Below, in pieces: positions 18,207-26,887 of a DNA stretch of 64,000 nucleotides (position 1 is its first letter; the number at the start of each line of letters is the position of its first letter). The position numbers and the translations under genes were made by a program. Source of the stretch: Lachnospiraceae bacterium (lineage in GTDB: Bacteria > Bacillota > Clostridia > Lachnospirales > Lachnospiraceae); contig JAFRSD010000013.1 of the NCBI GenBank assembly GCA_017427775.1, positions 62,001 through 126,000 of the forward strand. Reading direction: 5' to 3'. A model generated the notes under the pieces. It was given only the letters and a program-made list of their open reading frames with translations, was not told where the DNA came from and did not search any database.

Positions 18207-19637
18207 ATGAGTGGTACAGCAAAATTGTCGGCAAAGGATCGTATCTATACTTTGCTTGACGACAACAGTTTTGTTGAAATCGGCGCGCTTGTAACGAAGC
18301 GTAATACCGATTTTAACATGCAGCAGATGAGTGCTCCGGGCGACGGTATTGTTACCGGTTACGGCGTGATCAATGACAATCTGGTTTATGTATACAGCCA
18401 GGATGCCTCTGCATTGAATGGTACGATCGGCGAGATGCATGCGAAGAAGATCATCAATCTCTATCGTCTTGCCATGAAGACCGGCGCACCGGTAATCGGT
18501 TTGATCGATTGCGCGGGCATTCGTCTTCAGGAAGCTTCCGACGCGCTTGCAAGCTTCGGACGTCTATTTAAGGCCGAGACAATGGCATCCGGCGTTATCC
18601 CGCAGATTACGGCGGTATTCGGAGAGTGCGGCGGCGGTCTCGCAGTACTTGCCGAGATGAGCGATTTCGTTGTTATGTCGAAAGATGCCAAGCTTTTCGT
18701 AACCGCACCCAATGCGATCGCGGGCAATAACGAGGGTAAGCTTGACACGGCTTCCGCTTCCTACATGGCTGCATCCGGCGCCGTTGATTATGTCGGCGAG
18801 GATGAGGTTGCCGTTCTGAATAAGGTTCGCGACCTTGTTGACATTCTTCCCGTTAACAACGAGGATGAGTGCATTATGGAGTGCACGGACGACCTGAATC
18901 GTGCCACGGCCCTTTACGATGATGAAGTTGCCGATGCCGCAGCTGCATTTACCGACCTTTCCGACAACGGTTCCTTCGTTGAGATCAAGGCCGGCTATGC
19001 TCCCGAGATGGTTACCGGTTTCATTAAGCTGAACGGTGCTACGGTAGGAGCTGTCGGCAACCGTACCCTTCTTACGAACGGCAAGGACAAGAAGAAGTTC
19101 GACGCGGTTCTTACCTCCGCAGGCTGCTACAAGGCTGCTGCATTTGTAAATTACTGTGATGCTTTCGGCATTCCGGTTCTGACCCTTTCCAATGTTGCGG
19201 GATACAGCAAGAGCGCTTCCGACGCAAAGTCGATTGCTACGGCTTCCGCAAAGATGGCGTTCGCATTTGCCGGCGCTACCGTTCCGAAGATCAATGTTGT
19301 AACCGGAAAGTCTTACGGTACCGCTTATGCGGCATTCAACTCTAAGACGCTCGGTGCGGATATGGAATTCGCTCTGGAAGGTGCCGAGATCGGTACGATG
19401 GATGCAAAGCTTGCCGCACAGATCGTTTACGCAGGTGAGGTTAACACCGAGGAAGCTCTGAACGCGAAAGCGGAAGAGTACCGCAAGGAAGCCAACAGCG
19501 CGGAGAACGCTGCGAAGAGAGGTTATGTGGATTCCATCATTTCCGCTTCGGAAGTTCGCGCACAGGTTATCTACGCATTTGAAATGCTCAGCACCAAGAA
19601 GGAATTGAGACCTGCCAAGAAGCACGGCACGGTATAA
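18207..19637 (+). CDS. Biotin-dependent acyl-CoA carboxyltransferase (MmdA/12S-like)
   Basis: This 476-residue protein belongs to the carboxyl transferase family of methylmalonyl-CoA decarboxylase alpha, propionyl-CoA carboxylase beta and transcarboxylase 12S. It transfers CO2 between biotin and an acyl-CoA. Both crotonase-like halves are visible: an N-half oxyanion loop (GECGGGLAVLAEMSDFVVM) and a C-half (KSYGTAYAAF, GAEIGTMDAKLA). It is shorter than the usual 510 residues. It is the first of five genes with an OadG-like subunit, a biotin carrier, OadB and a 5S-like carboxyltransferase. The substrate (methylmalonyl-CoA, malonyl-CoA or another) cannot be fixed from sequence. Confidence 0.85.
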   Translation: MSGTAKLSAKDRIYTLLDDNSFVEIGALVTKRNTDFNMQQMSAPGDGIVTGYGVINDNLVYVYSQDASALNGTIGEMHAKKIINLYRLAMKTGAPVIGLIDCAGIRLQEASDALASFGRLFKAETMASGVIPQITAVFGECGGGLAVLAEMSDFVVMSKDAKLFVTAPNAIAGNNEGKLDTASASYMAASGAVDYVGEDEVAVLNKVRDLVDILPVNNEDECIMECTDDLNRATALYDDEVADAAAAFTDLSDNGSFVEIKAGYAPEMVTGFIKLNGATVGAVGNRTLLTNGKDKKKFDAVLTSAGCYKAAAFVNYCDAFGIPVLTLSNVAGYSKSASDAKSIATASAKMAFAFAGATVPKINVVTGKSYGTAYAAFNSKTLGADMEFALEGAEIGTMDAKLAAQIVYAGEVNTEEALNAKAEEYRKEANSAENAAKRGYVDSIISASEVRAQVIYAFEMLSTKKELRPAKKHGTV

Positions 19638-19652
19638 GCGGAGGTAGAGATT

Positions 19653-19994
19653 ATGACTTTGATCAATTTCGGCATTTCCGCGAAGGTTATGGAGCGTGCG
19701 GGTCTGAACACCCTGCTCGGTATCGGCATCGTATTTATCATGCTGGTACTGATCAGCACGATCATCTCGCTTCTGAAGCTTGCCAACCGCCCCGCGAAGC
19801 CGGCACCGGTGAAGAATGATCCCACCCCGGCTCCCGCACCGGCAGAGGACGAGACCGACGACCTGGAACTTGTTGCGGTTATCGCTGCTGCAATCTGTGC
19901 TTATGAGCAGGCGCAGGGCAATGCGGTTTCTCCGGACAGCCTGGTTGTCCGCTCCATTCGTAAAGTGAATAAATCAAAATGGCAGAACGCCTGA
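19653..19994 (+). CDS. OadG-family small subunit of the sodium-pump decarboxylase
   Basis: This 113-residue protein has one transmembrane segment (about residues 19-42), a Pro/Ala linker (RPAKPAPVKNDPTPAPAPAE) and a cytoplasmic tail (LVAVIAAAICAYEQAQG...VVRSIRK.NKSKW), the pattern of OadG/MmdD. The tail usually holds the carboxyltransferase and biotin carrier to the membrane subunit. It lies 15 bases after the first gene and 13 before the biotin carrier, so co-translation is likely. Confidence 0.85.
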   Translation: MTLINFGISAKVMERAGLNTLLGIGIVFIMLVLISTIISLLKLANRPAKPAPVKNDPTPAPAPAEDETDDLELVAVIAAAICAYEQAQGNAVSPDSLVVRSIRKVNKSKWQNA

Positions 19995-20007
19995 TTAGGA
20001 GGATAAA

Positions 20008-20373
20008 ATGAAGAATTATACTATTACGGTAAATGGTAATGTTTATGATGTATGTGTTGAGGAAGCTGACGGTGCGGTAAGCACTTCCGCAGCTGCTCCC
20101 AAGGCCGCTCCCAAGGCTGCTCCGAAAGCTGCTCCCAAGGCTGCTGCAGGCGCTGCCGGAAGCGTTAAGATTTCCGCTCCCATGCCCGGTAAGGTACTGA
20201 AGGTTAACACCTCCGCCGGCGCAGCAGTTAAGAAGGGTGACGTTCTCCTCGTATTTGAGGCCATGAAGATGGAGAACGATATCACCGCTCCTCAGGACGG
20301 AACGATTGCAAGTGTTAACGTAAGCGTAGGTCAGAGCTTCGAGCCCGGTGAACTGCTTGTTTCTTTGAACTAA
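20008..20373 (+). CDS. Biotin carboxyl carrier protein of the decarboxylase complex
   Basis: This 121-residue protein has a short N-terminal strand region, an Ala/Pro/Lys linker (residues 28-50, repeated PKAA units) and a biotinyl domain. The biotinylated lysine is K87 in EAMKMEND. It corresponds to the 1.3S subunit of transcarboxylase or MmdC. It would carry CO2 between the two carboxyltransferases and the membrane subunit OadB. AGGAGGA precedes the start. A hairpin separates it from oadB. Confidence 0.93.
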   Translation: MKNYTITVNGNVYDVCVEEADGAVSTSAAAPKAAPKAAPKAAPKAAAGAAGSVKISAPMPGKVLKVNTSAGAAVKKGDVLLVFEAMKMENDITAPQDGTIASVNVSVGQSFEPGELLVSLN

Positions 20374-20377
20374 TCGA

Positions 20378-20406
20378 TTATCAAAGATGACATCCTTCTT
20401 TGATAA
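20378..20406 (+). repeat. Intra-operon hairpin before oadB
   Basis: TTATCAAAGA (20378-20387) is a perfect inverted repeat of TCTTTGATAA (20397-20406) with a 9-base loop. No T run follows, so it is more likely an RNA stability or processing element than a terminator. Confidence 0.65.
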
Positions 20407-20450
20407 GCATTTGCGCAAAGAAGACATTTAGAACCGGGAGGTAAATCACA

Positions 20451-21902
20451 ATGCAATATATTATTGATACATGTGGGAACTTGGTAAAAGCCACCGCATT
20501 TGCCTCTCTTTCATGGGGCAACCTGCTGATGATCGGCGTCGCCTTGTTCTTCCTGTACCTGGCTATTGCCAAGGATTATGAGCCTCTCCTTTTGGTACCG
20601 ATTTCTTTCGGTATGCTTCTCGTAAACCTGTATCCGTCAATCATGGCGGAGCCTGTGGATAAGGTTTATACCTTCTACAAGGACGATGTACAGATCGTAA
20701 GCATTGCCGACGGCATCGTGGAGTTTTACCAGGGTGAAGGCGCAGTTTATGATGTAGATAAGATTGAAGTTTCGTACAGCCAGAAGATTCCGGACACCGT
20801 TGATAAGAGCAGTCAGGAAGAGGTTCTGAAGTACATCAACGAGACGTACTTCATGGACACCGTAACCTACGAGTTCTTCTATGAAGGCAAGTCCATTCTG
20901 CGGTACGATATCCATGAAGGCGAGCTCAGCAACTTCAGTGTTGCAGGCTGCACGAAGACGGAGCAGAGCAGCCGCGCAGGCGGTATTCTCCGTTACTTCT
21001 TCCAGCTTGACGAATGGGCAATCCTGCCGTGCCTGATCTTCATGGGCGTAGGCGCGATGACCGACTTCGGTCCGTTGATCGCGAACCCGAGAAGCTTCCT
21101 TCTCGGCGCTGCCGCACAGCTCGGTATCTTTGCGGCATACCTGATGGCGATCCTGTTCGGCTTCGGCGACAAAGCAGCCGCGGCCATCTCCATTATCGGT
21201 GGAGCGGACGGACCGACATCCATATTCCTCGCAGGTAAATTAGGACAGACGGGCTACATGGGAGCTATCGCCGTTGCTGCATACTCCTACATGTCTCTTG
21301 TTCCGATCATCCAGCCCCCGATCATGAAACTCTTCACGACCGAGGCGGAGCGGAAGATCAAGATGGAGCAGCTTCGTCCGGTTAGTAAGCTTGAGAAGAT
21401 TCTGTTCCCCGTAATCGTTACGATTGTCGTTGTAGCTTTGTTGCCGGATACCGCTCCGTTGATCGGCTGCCTGATGCTTGGTAACCTTTTCCGTGAGTCC
21501 GGTGTTGTTCGTCAGCTGCAGGAGACCGCAAGCAACGCGATGATGTACATCGTAGTTATCATGCTCGGTACCTCCGTAGGCGCTACGACGAGCGCGGAAG
21601 CATTCTTAAAGCTTGATACGCTCAAGATCGTTGCACTCGGTCTGATCGCATTTGCCATCGGTACGGCAGGCGGTGTTCTGTTCGGTAAGCTGATGTGCAA
21701 GCTGTCAGGAGGCAAGATTAACCCGCTGATCGGTTCCGCCGGTGTATCCGCGGTTCCTATGGCGGCTCGTGTTTCCCAGAAAGTCGGCGCCGAAGCCGAT
21801 CCCTCGAACTTCCTTCTCATGCACGCCATGGGACCGAACGTTGCGGGCGTTATCGGTACCGCAGTAGCAGCCGGTGTATTCATGGCTGTATTCGGTGTTT
21901 AA
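20451..21902 (+). CDS. oadB: Sodium-translocating decarboxylase beta subunit
   Basis: OadB/MmdB (483 residues) decarboxylates carboxybiotin and pumps sodium out. Diagnostic stretches are FMGVGAMTDFGPLIANPRS, IIGGADGPTSIF, and near the C-terminus GSAGVSAVPMAARVSQ and LLMHAMGPNVAGVIG. Many hydrophobic segments are present. It is about 100 residues longer than the usual 380: residues about 65-177, between the first membrane segments and LPCLIFMG, form a polar insert with two near-copies of the sense TFYK..V and EFFYEGK. The insert would probably lie outside the cell. It is the fourth gene of the operon, with GGGAGG as ribosome site. Confidence 0.92.
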   Translation: MQYIIDTCGNLVKATAFASLSWGNLLMIGVALFFLYLAIAKDYEPLLLVPISFGMLLVNLYPSIMAEPVDKVYTFYKDDVQIVSIADGIVEFYQGEGAVYDVDKIEVSYSQKIPDTVDKSSQEEVLKYINETYFMDTVTYEFFYEGKSILRYDIHEGELSNFSVAGCTKTEQSSRAGGILRYFFQLDEWAILPCLIFMGVGAMTDFGPLIANPRSFLLGAAAQLGIFAAYLMAILFGFGDKAAAAISIIGGADGPTSIFLAGKLGQTGYMGAIAVAAYSYMSLVPIIQPPIMKLFTTEAERKIKMEQLRPVSKLEKILFPVIVTIVVVALLPDTAPLIGCLMLGNLFRESGVVRQLQETASNAMMYIVVIMLGTSVGATTSAEAFLKLDTLKIVALGLIAFAIGTAGGVLFGKLMCKLSGGKINPLIGSAGVSAVPMAARVSQKVGAEADPSNFLLMHAMGPNVAGVIGTAVAAGVFMAVFGV

Positions 21903-21928
21903 TTTACTAAAAGAAAGAGGTATTGATT

Positions 21929-23341
21929 ATGGCAGATATTACGGCTAAGCCTGTAAAGATTACCGAAACGATATTGCGTGACGCCCATCAGTCTCTGATC
22001 GCCACGAGAATGCCTACCGAGTTAATGCTTCCCATCGTGGAGAAGATGGACAAGGTCGGCTACCATTCCGTAGAGTGCTGGGGCGGTGCCACATTTGACG
22101 CCTGCCTCCGTTTCCTGAAGGAGGATCCGTGGGAGCGTCTTCGTAAGCTCCGTGCGGGCTTTAAGAATTCCAAACTGCAGATGCTGTTCCGTGGGCAGAA
22201 CATCCTCGGTTACAACCACTATGCAGATGACGTAGTAGAGTATTTCGTTCAGAAGTCCATTGCGAACGGTATTGATATCATTCGTATTTTCGACTGTCTG
22301 AATGACCTCAGAAACCTTCAGACCGCCGTTAAGGCGACCAAGAAGGAAGGCGGACACGCGCAGATTGCTCTTTCCTACACGCTCGGCGATGCTTATACGC
22401 TTGAGTACTGGGAGAAGACGGCAAAGGCCATCGAGGAGATGGGTGCGGATTCCATCTGTATCAAGGATATGGCAGGCCTTCTGGTTCCTTACAAGGCAAC
22501 CGAGCTTGTTACCGCGCTGAAGGCAGGTTCTTCCCTTCCTATTCAGCTTCATACGCACTATACGTCCGGTGTTGCTTCGATGACCTACCTGAAGGCCGTA
22601 GAAGCAGGCTGCGACATCATCGACTGTGCAATGTCTCCTCTTGCTCTCGGTACCAGCCAGCCTGCTACCGAAGTTATGGTTGAGACGTTCCGCGGAACCC
22701 CTTACGATTCCGGCCTTGACCAGAACCTTCTTGCGGAGATCGCGGAGTACTTCCGTCCTTACCGTGAAGAGTGCCTGAAGAACGGCCTTCTGAATCCGAA
22801 GGTTCTCGGCGTTAACATTAAGACGCTTATGTACCAGGTACCCGGCGGTATGCTTTCTAACCTTGTTTCCCAGCTTAAGGAAGCAGGCGCTGAGGATAAG
22901 TTCGAGGCAGTTCTCGAGGAAGTTCCGAGAGTTCGTAAAGACTTCGGTGAGCCCCCGTTGGTTACTCCTTCTTCTCAGATCGTCGGCACCCAGGCAGTTC
23001 TCAACGTGTTGCAGGGTGAGCGCTACAAGATGGTTACGAAGGAAAGTAAGAAGATCCTTTCCGGTGAGTTCGGCCAGACCATTAAACCGTTCGATCCCGT
23101 TGTACAGAAGAAGTGCATCGGCGATGTGAAGCCGATCACCTGCCGTCCGGCAGACCTGATCGAGCCTCAGCTTCCGAAGTTCAAGGAAGAGTGCAAGCAG
23201 TGGATCCAGCAGGATGAGGATGTTCTTTCCTACGCATTGTTCCCGCAGGTTGCTACCGACTTCTTCAAGTATCGTCAGGCACAGCAGACCGGCGTTGACG
23301 TAGCTAAGGCAGACGCTGCGAACAAGGCATATCCGGTATAA
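21929..23341 (+). CDS. Pyruvate/oxaloacetate carboxyltransferase (OadA/PycB/5S-like, no biotin domain)
   Basis: This 470-residue protein has the HMGL-like carboxyltransferase barrel (TETILRDAHQSLIATRM, with the metal-binding Asp; IQLHTHYTSG with metal His residues; DCAMSPLALGTSQPA) and the conserved C-terminal carboxylase domain. It transfers CO2 between oxaloacetate or pyruvate and biotin. It stops before any biotinyl domain, as in the 5S subunit of propionibacterial transcarboxylase; the biotin carrier is the separate gene at 20008. I chose ATG 21929 (AAAGAGG 8 bases upstream) rather than an in-frame TTG at 21923. It is the last gene of the operon and a strong terminator follows. Confidence 0.9.
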   Translation: MADITAKPVKITETILRDAHQSLIATRMPTELMLPIVEKMDKVGYHSVECWGGATFDACLRFLKEDPWERLRKLRAGFKNSKLQMLFRGQNILGYNHYADDVVEYFVQKSIANGIDIIRIFDCLNDLRNLQTAVKATKKEGGHAQIALSYTLGDAYTLEYWEKTAKAIEEMGADSICIKDMAGLLVPYKATELVTALKAGSSLPIQLHTHYTSGVASMTYLKAVEAGCDIIDCAMSPLALGTSQPATEVMVETFRGTPYDSGLDQNLLAEIAEYFRPYREECLKNGLLNPKVLGVNIKTLMYQVPGGMLSNLVSQLKEAGAEDKFEAVLEEVPRVRKDFGEPPLVTPSSQIVGTQAVLNVLQGERYKMVTKESKKILSGEFGQTIKPFDPVVQKKCIGDVKPITCRPADLIEPQLPKFKEECKQWIQQDEDVLSYALFPQVATDFFKYRQAQQTGVDVAKADAANKAYPV

Positions 23342-23368
23342 TACTCCGGCAAATGGTAAACAATTATT

Positions 23369-23402
23369 CAGCCGTCCGAGACAATCGGGCGGCTGTTTTT
23401 TG
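23369..23402 (+). terminator. Terminator of the decarboxylase operon
   Basis: CAGCCGTCCGA (23369-23379) pairs with TCGGGCGGCTG (23385-23395, one G-U), followed by a run of T. Confidence 0.92.
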
Positions 23403-23424
23403 TGGCAGCAGGGTGCGGTTTTTC

Positions 23425-23453
23425 GTGACAGAGGAGCCGGAATATGGTATAAT
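23425..23453 (+). promoter_or_regulatory. Promoter of the serine hydrolase gene
   Basis: GTGACA (23425-23430), 17 bases and TATAAT (23448-23453). The leader is about 165 bases. It holds two short unproven frames, ATG 23461 (21 codons) and a hydrophobic one ending at 23604 (LATCIFSIVVLAVKAAKE) without a good start. Confidence 0.75.
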
Positions 23454-23623
23454 AGCTCAAATGTTCTTCTTGAAAAATCTGAGAGGATTTGCACGTTCTG
23501 TTATTCGATTTTGGTTTCAGCGGTGAGGATGGCTGTGCGGCCATCAACCTGGCAACCTGTATTTTTTCGATTGTCGTGCTTGCCGTAAAGGCAGCAAAGG
23601 AATAAAAGAGCGGAGGTATTGTT

Positions 23624-24793
23624 ATGAGGGATTTTGCAAAACTGGATAAGCTTCTTCAGACATTCGTCGAGCAGGGAACGAACCCGGGGTGTGCGGTTGC
23701 CGTTATGCAGGGGGACGAACTGATCTATCACGGAGAGGCAGGCTACGCGGATATCGAATCCGGGAAGAAAGTGGACATTCACAGCATGTTCAGCCAGGCG
23801 TCCACAACAAAGCTTTTCACGTATGCCATTCTCGGAATGATCTATGAGGAAGGCAAGTTCCTGTTCAGCGACCCGCTTTCCATGTATCTGCCGGAATGGA
23901 AAAATACGAAGAAGTATGTGACGCTTCCGAACGGGGAAGTAACCACGGCGCCGCTTGAAAAGCCGATTACGATCCGCGACGCGGTCGCGATGATGTGCGG
24001 CCTTCCGTACTGCATGGTGCCGGCGGTGGATCCCGATACGCCGACGCTCGGAGCAATGAGCAGGCAGATGGCGGAACTTCTGAAGAAAGGCCCGAGCACG
24101 ATCGCCGAGGAAGTGCGCGTCATGGCCGATGTTCCCGTAATGTTTGAGCCCGGTTCCCACTGGCAGTACGGATTCGGTTCCGAGATTACCGGCGTACTTG
24201 TTGAAACATTTGAAGGAAAGCCGCTTCGGGAAGTCTTTAAGGACCGTCTGATCGATCCGCTGGAGCTTGCCGATACGGATACATTTGCCCGCCCGTGGAA
24301 CAAGGACCGAATCGTAACGAACTATGCGAAGAAGGGCCCCGGACAGTTTGAGCCTACGCCGAACTTCTCGATGCTTGATCCGGACAGTGTTCCGGCAGGT
24401 GCCCGCCCGAACCTTCTTACAAGCGCACATGACTTTGCCGTTTTCATGCAAATGCTCGCAAACGGCGGGACCTATAAAGGGAAGAAGTTCCTCGGTAGCG
24501 GTACGGTAGCGATGCTTCACGCGAACCAGCTCGGTCCGGTGCAGCTTAAGGACTTTGAAAACGATTATCTGGCCGGTTACGGTTACGGACTCGGTTTCCG
24601 CACGCTGATGACGCAGAAATACGGCCACAACGGTCATCTCGGAGATTTCGGATGGACCGGCGGTACCGGAATCTGGGTGGAAGCGGACCCGGTTGATAAG
24701 TTCGCGGTTGCCTATATGCACAATATGCGCCCGAACGAAGAACTGTACCATCATCACCGGGTACGCGCGGTTGTGAACGGAATCATGCTTTAG
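23624..24793 (+). CDS. Beta-lactamase-fold serine hydrolase
   Basis: This 389-residue enzyme belongs to the class C beta-lactamase/penicillin-binding-like family (PF00144). The SxxK motif is S60-T-T-K63 (FSQASTTKLF). The Tyr of the second motif is probably Y182 in HWQYGFGSE. A HNGHLGDFGWTGG stretch near the C-terminus takes the place of the KTG triad region. No signal peptide is seen, so it is likely cytoplasmic and an esterase or peptidase rather than a resistance enzyme. AGCGGAGGT lies before the start. The substrate is not known. Confidence 0.85.
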   Translation: MRDFAKLDKLLQTFVEQGTNPGCAVAVMQGDELIYHGEAGYADIESGKKVDIHSMFSQASTTKLFTYAILGMIYEEGKFLFSDPLSMYLPEWKNTKKYVTLPNGEVTTAPLEKPITIRDAVAMMCGLPYCMVPAVDPDTPTLGAMSRQMAELLKKGPSTIAEEVRVMADVPVMFEPGSHWQYGFGSEITGVLVETFEGKPLREVFKDRLIDPLELADTDTFARPWNKDRIVTNYAKKGPGQFEPTPNFSMLDPDSVPAGARPNLLTSAHDFAVFMQMLANGGTYKGKKFLGSGTVAMLHANQLGPVQLKDFENDYLAGYGYGLGFRTLMTQKYGHNGHLGDFGWTGGTGIWVEADPVDKFAVAYMHNMRPNEELYHHHRVRAVVNGIML

Positions 24794-24871
24794 ACAGAAA
24801 CATGACGTGAAATGATTGTGTTGCGGACCGAATTATGGTTTAGGCGGGAGCATGATACTAAAGGAATGATC

Positions 24872-25900
24872 ATGAATTTAACGGAACTATTACAATCGAT
24901 CTGCTGCAGTTTTCTTAACGAGGAGCCGGTTTCAGTGGAAACTCTTGAAGAAGGGCACATTAACGACACGTATCTGGTAAAAACCGGTTCCGGGAAGTAT
25001 GTGCTGCAGCGGCTTCAGCGAAAGATGCCCCCTGAACGCCTGATCAACAATTACAAGCTGTACGCACCGGTTTTCGAAGCGCATGGATTTCTGTATCCGA
25101 AATGGCTTCGGGACGAAGCCGGGGAGTATTTCCATACGGACGGAAAAGGCGACCGTTGGCGGATGTACCCGTATATTGAGGGAGAGGTTCTTCACGCGCC
25201 GCTTACGAGGGAGCAGCTTCTTGCCTGCGGGCAGGGACTTGCGCGGGTACATAGGCTTCTCAGCGAGCTCTCCGGAACGCCGCAGGCGGTCTATCCGATA
25301 CTGCATGACATTGATTATTACTATGAACGTTACCTTACGCTTCTTAAGAGCGGAGACATCATAGAAGAGAACCGCGACCCGTCAGTGGAAGCGCAGCTTG
25401 CGGAACGGATCGGGCCGTTTCTTTCCAGGCGGGCTGATTGCTCCGAAGGTGCCCGTGAAGAAGGAACCGCGCTGAAGGAGAACATCACCCCGGCCGATGA
25501 CATCGCGATCATCCACGGTGACGCGAAGCTGTCGAATATGCTGTTTCGAAACGGGCAGGTCGTCGGAATGCTCGACCTCGATACCGTCATGGCCGGTTCC
25601 GTAACGGAGGAACTTGCCGACTGCATCCGTTCCTGTTGCGAGAGCAGGGGCTCTTTCGACCGCGAGGCAGCAGAATTTCTCGCCGAAGGGTATCGAAGAG
25701 GGGAGACAGCCGATGTTCTCGCCGAAGGGTATCAAACCGGAGCGGCGTCGCATTTGCCGCAGGCATTCAATAAGATTCATCTCGAACTTGCGCTTCGCTA
25801 CTATACGGACGCGATTTCGAAGGAAAAGCATTTTAAAGAGAAATATCCGGGCTACAGGCTCACGCGTGTGAGGGAACTGCTCGGAATCACATGGAGGTAA
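24872..25900 (+). CDS. Aminoglycoside phosphotransferase-like kinase
   Basis: This 342-residue protein has the APH/choline-kinase fold. It starts with EEGHINDTYLVKTGSGKYVLQRL, then the catalytic IHGDAKLSNMLF and the metal-binding VVGMLDLDTV. Relatives include N-acetylhexosamine kinases and homoserine kinases, so a sugar or metabolite kinase is more likely than a resistance gene. I chose ATG 24872 (AAAGGA, 6 bases before). An 18-base direct repeat (25677-25694 and 25716-25733) duplicates the residues LAEGY and adds 13 residues in frame. The following gene starts two bases after its stop. Confidence 0.82.
   Translation: MNLTELLQSICCSFLNEEPVSVETLEEGHINDTYLVKTGSGKYVLQRLQRKMPPERLINNYKLYAPVFEAHGFLYPKWLRDEAGEYFHTDGKGDRWRMYPYIEGEVLHAPLTREQLLACGQGLARVHRLLSELSGTPQAVYPILHDIDYYYERYLTLLKSGDIIEENRDPSVEAQLAERIGPFLSRRADCSEGAREEGTALKENITPADDIAIIHGDAKLSNMLFRNGQVVGMLDLDTVMAGSVTEELADCIRSCCESRGSFDREAAEFLAEGYRRGETADVLAEGYQTGAASHLPQAFNKIHLELALRYYTDAISKEKHFKEKYPGYRLTRVRELLGITWR
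25677..25733 (+). repeat. In-frame 39-base tandem duplication inside the kinase gene
   Basis: TTCTCGCCGAAGGGTATC occurs at 25677-25694 and again at 25716-25733, a 39-base period. The repeat keeps the frame and gives two LAEGY[RQ] segments. Confidence 0.85.
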
Positions 25901-25902
25901 TT

Positions 25903-26802
25903 ATGGCAGAGAGACCGACACCGCCCTGGGCGGACCAGATGCCGGAAGGCAGTTTTATTTCTTACGCACCGTCGTATGAGGTCGGAAAGTATTTTGACAG
26001 ATTCAGCGCGGATTATTATACCGCGAGTGACGGGACGAAGATGAAGTATTATTTCTTCGATCCGACCGGATACGGATACCCCGCAGGGAAGGACTACCCG
26101 GTGCTCATATTTTTTCACGGAAAGAGCAATGCTCTGGAGGGGGATGTCTGCATTAACTATACGGGCGCTGAGCTATACGCTTCGGATGCTTATCAGAAGA
26201 CAATGGGCGGCGCATACATCCTGATTCCGATCGCCAATGAGTACCGGACTGCCGAGGGCAGAGTAGAAGGAACCTGGGCAAAGGAGTACGTTGAGCCGAC
26301 ACATGAGCTGATCATGAATGTGCTGCGCGAGCGCGGAGCCGATGCGGGCATACGGTTCCTGTTCGGTAATTCCGCCGGCGCAAGATTCGTATTCCGTATT
26401 GCGGATGCGCACCCGGAAGCATACAATGTGCTGATTCCTGTCGGTACGGTGGACATTTCAACTGACGAGCGGCTTGATGCTTTCGACGCGAATGACATTT
26501 GGCTTTTCTATGCAGAGGGCAAACGCGACGAATTCAATCATTTTGAGCAGGATGTCGTACCGCGCATGCCGAGGCTTCAGGCGATGAAGCACTGCTTCCT
26601 GTTTAACCCGGACTGGGTTTATAACGGCGACCACGGCATCTCGTCTATCAATTTCGGAATCGAGATGGGGCAGCACTGCCTGATGAACGCGATGCAGTCT
26701 AATCTGATGTTCGCTGACGGTACGCCTATGGATGAGCGTCTGCCGCGCGGAATGACGGGCTGGATCGCGGATACGTTACAGGCTATCAAAGAGGAATGCT
26801 AA
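25903..26802 (+). CDS. Alpha/beta hydrolase, probable esterase
   Basis: This 299-residue protein has an alpha/beta-hydrolase core. VLIFFHGKSN forms the oxyanion strand, and the nucleophile elbow is LFGNSAGARFVFR (serine of GNSAG). A possible catalytic histidine is in NGDHGISSINFG. No signal peptide is present. I chose ATG 25903 because GGAGG at 25894-25898, inside the end of the kinase gene, is well placed. The substrate is unknown. It is probably co-transcribed with the kinase. Confidence 0.8.
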   Translation: MAERPTPPWADQMPEGSFISYAPSYEVGKYFDRFSADYYTASDGTKMKYYFFDPTGYGYPAGKDYPVLIFFHGKSNALEGDVCINYTGAELYASDAYQKTMGGAYILIPIANEYRTAEGRVEGTWAKEYVEPTHELIMNVLRERGADAGIRFLFGNSAGARFVFRIADAHPEAYNVLIPVGTVDISTDERLDAFDANDIWLFYAEGKRDEFNHFEQDVVPRMPRLQAMKHCFLFNPDWVYNGDHGISSINFGIEMGQHCLMNAMQSNLMFADGTPMDERLPRGMTGWIADTLQAIKEEC

Positions 26803-26887
26803 ACATGTAGCCGAAAACTTCTGTAACATTTGTCTTCATTTTGCTGTCTTATAAGATGAGAGCAGTAAAAAGCGGAAAGGAGATATT

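Noticed and set aside
22022-23494. 490-codon minus-strand frame opposite the 5S-like carboxyltransferase gene
   Set aside because: The + strand has a highly conserved enzyme; the minus frame shows no known motif.
23400-23588. 62-codon + frame over the serine hydrolase promoter
   Set aside because: It contains the promoter itself and has no ribosome site; the leader frames after the promoter are more plausible.
26822-26855. Possible ECF-type promoter (TGTAAC ... CTGTC) before the serpin gene
   Set aside because: The match is suggestive, but no sigma factor gene is near and a weak sigma-A reading is also possible.
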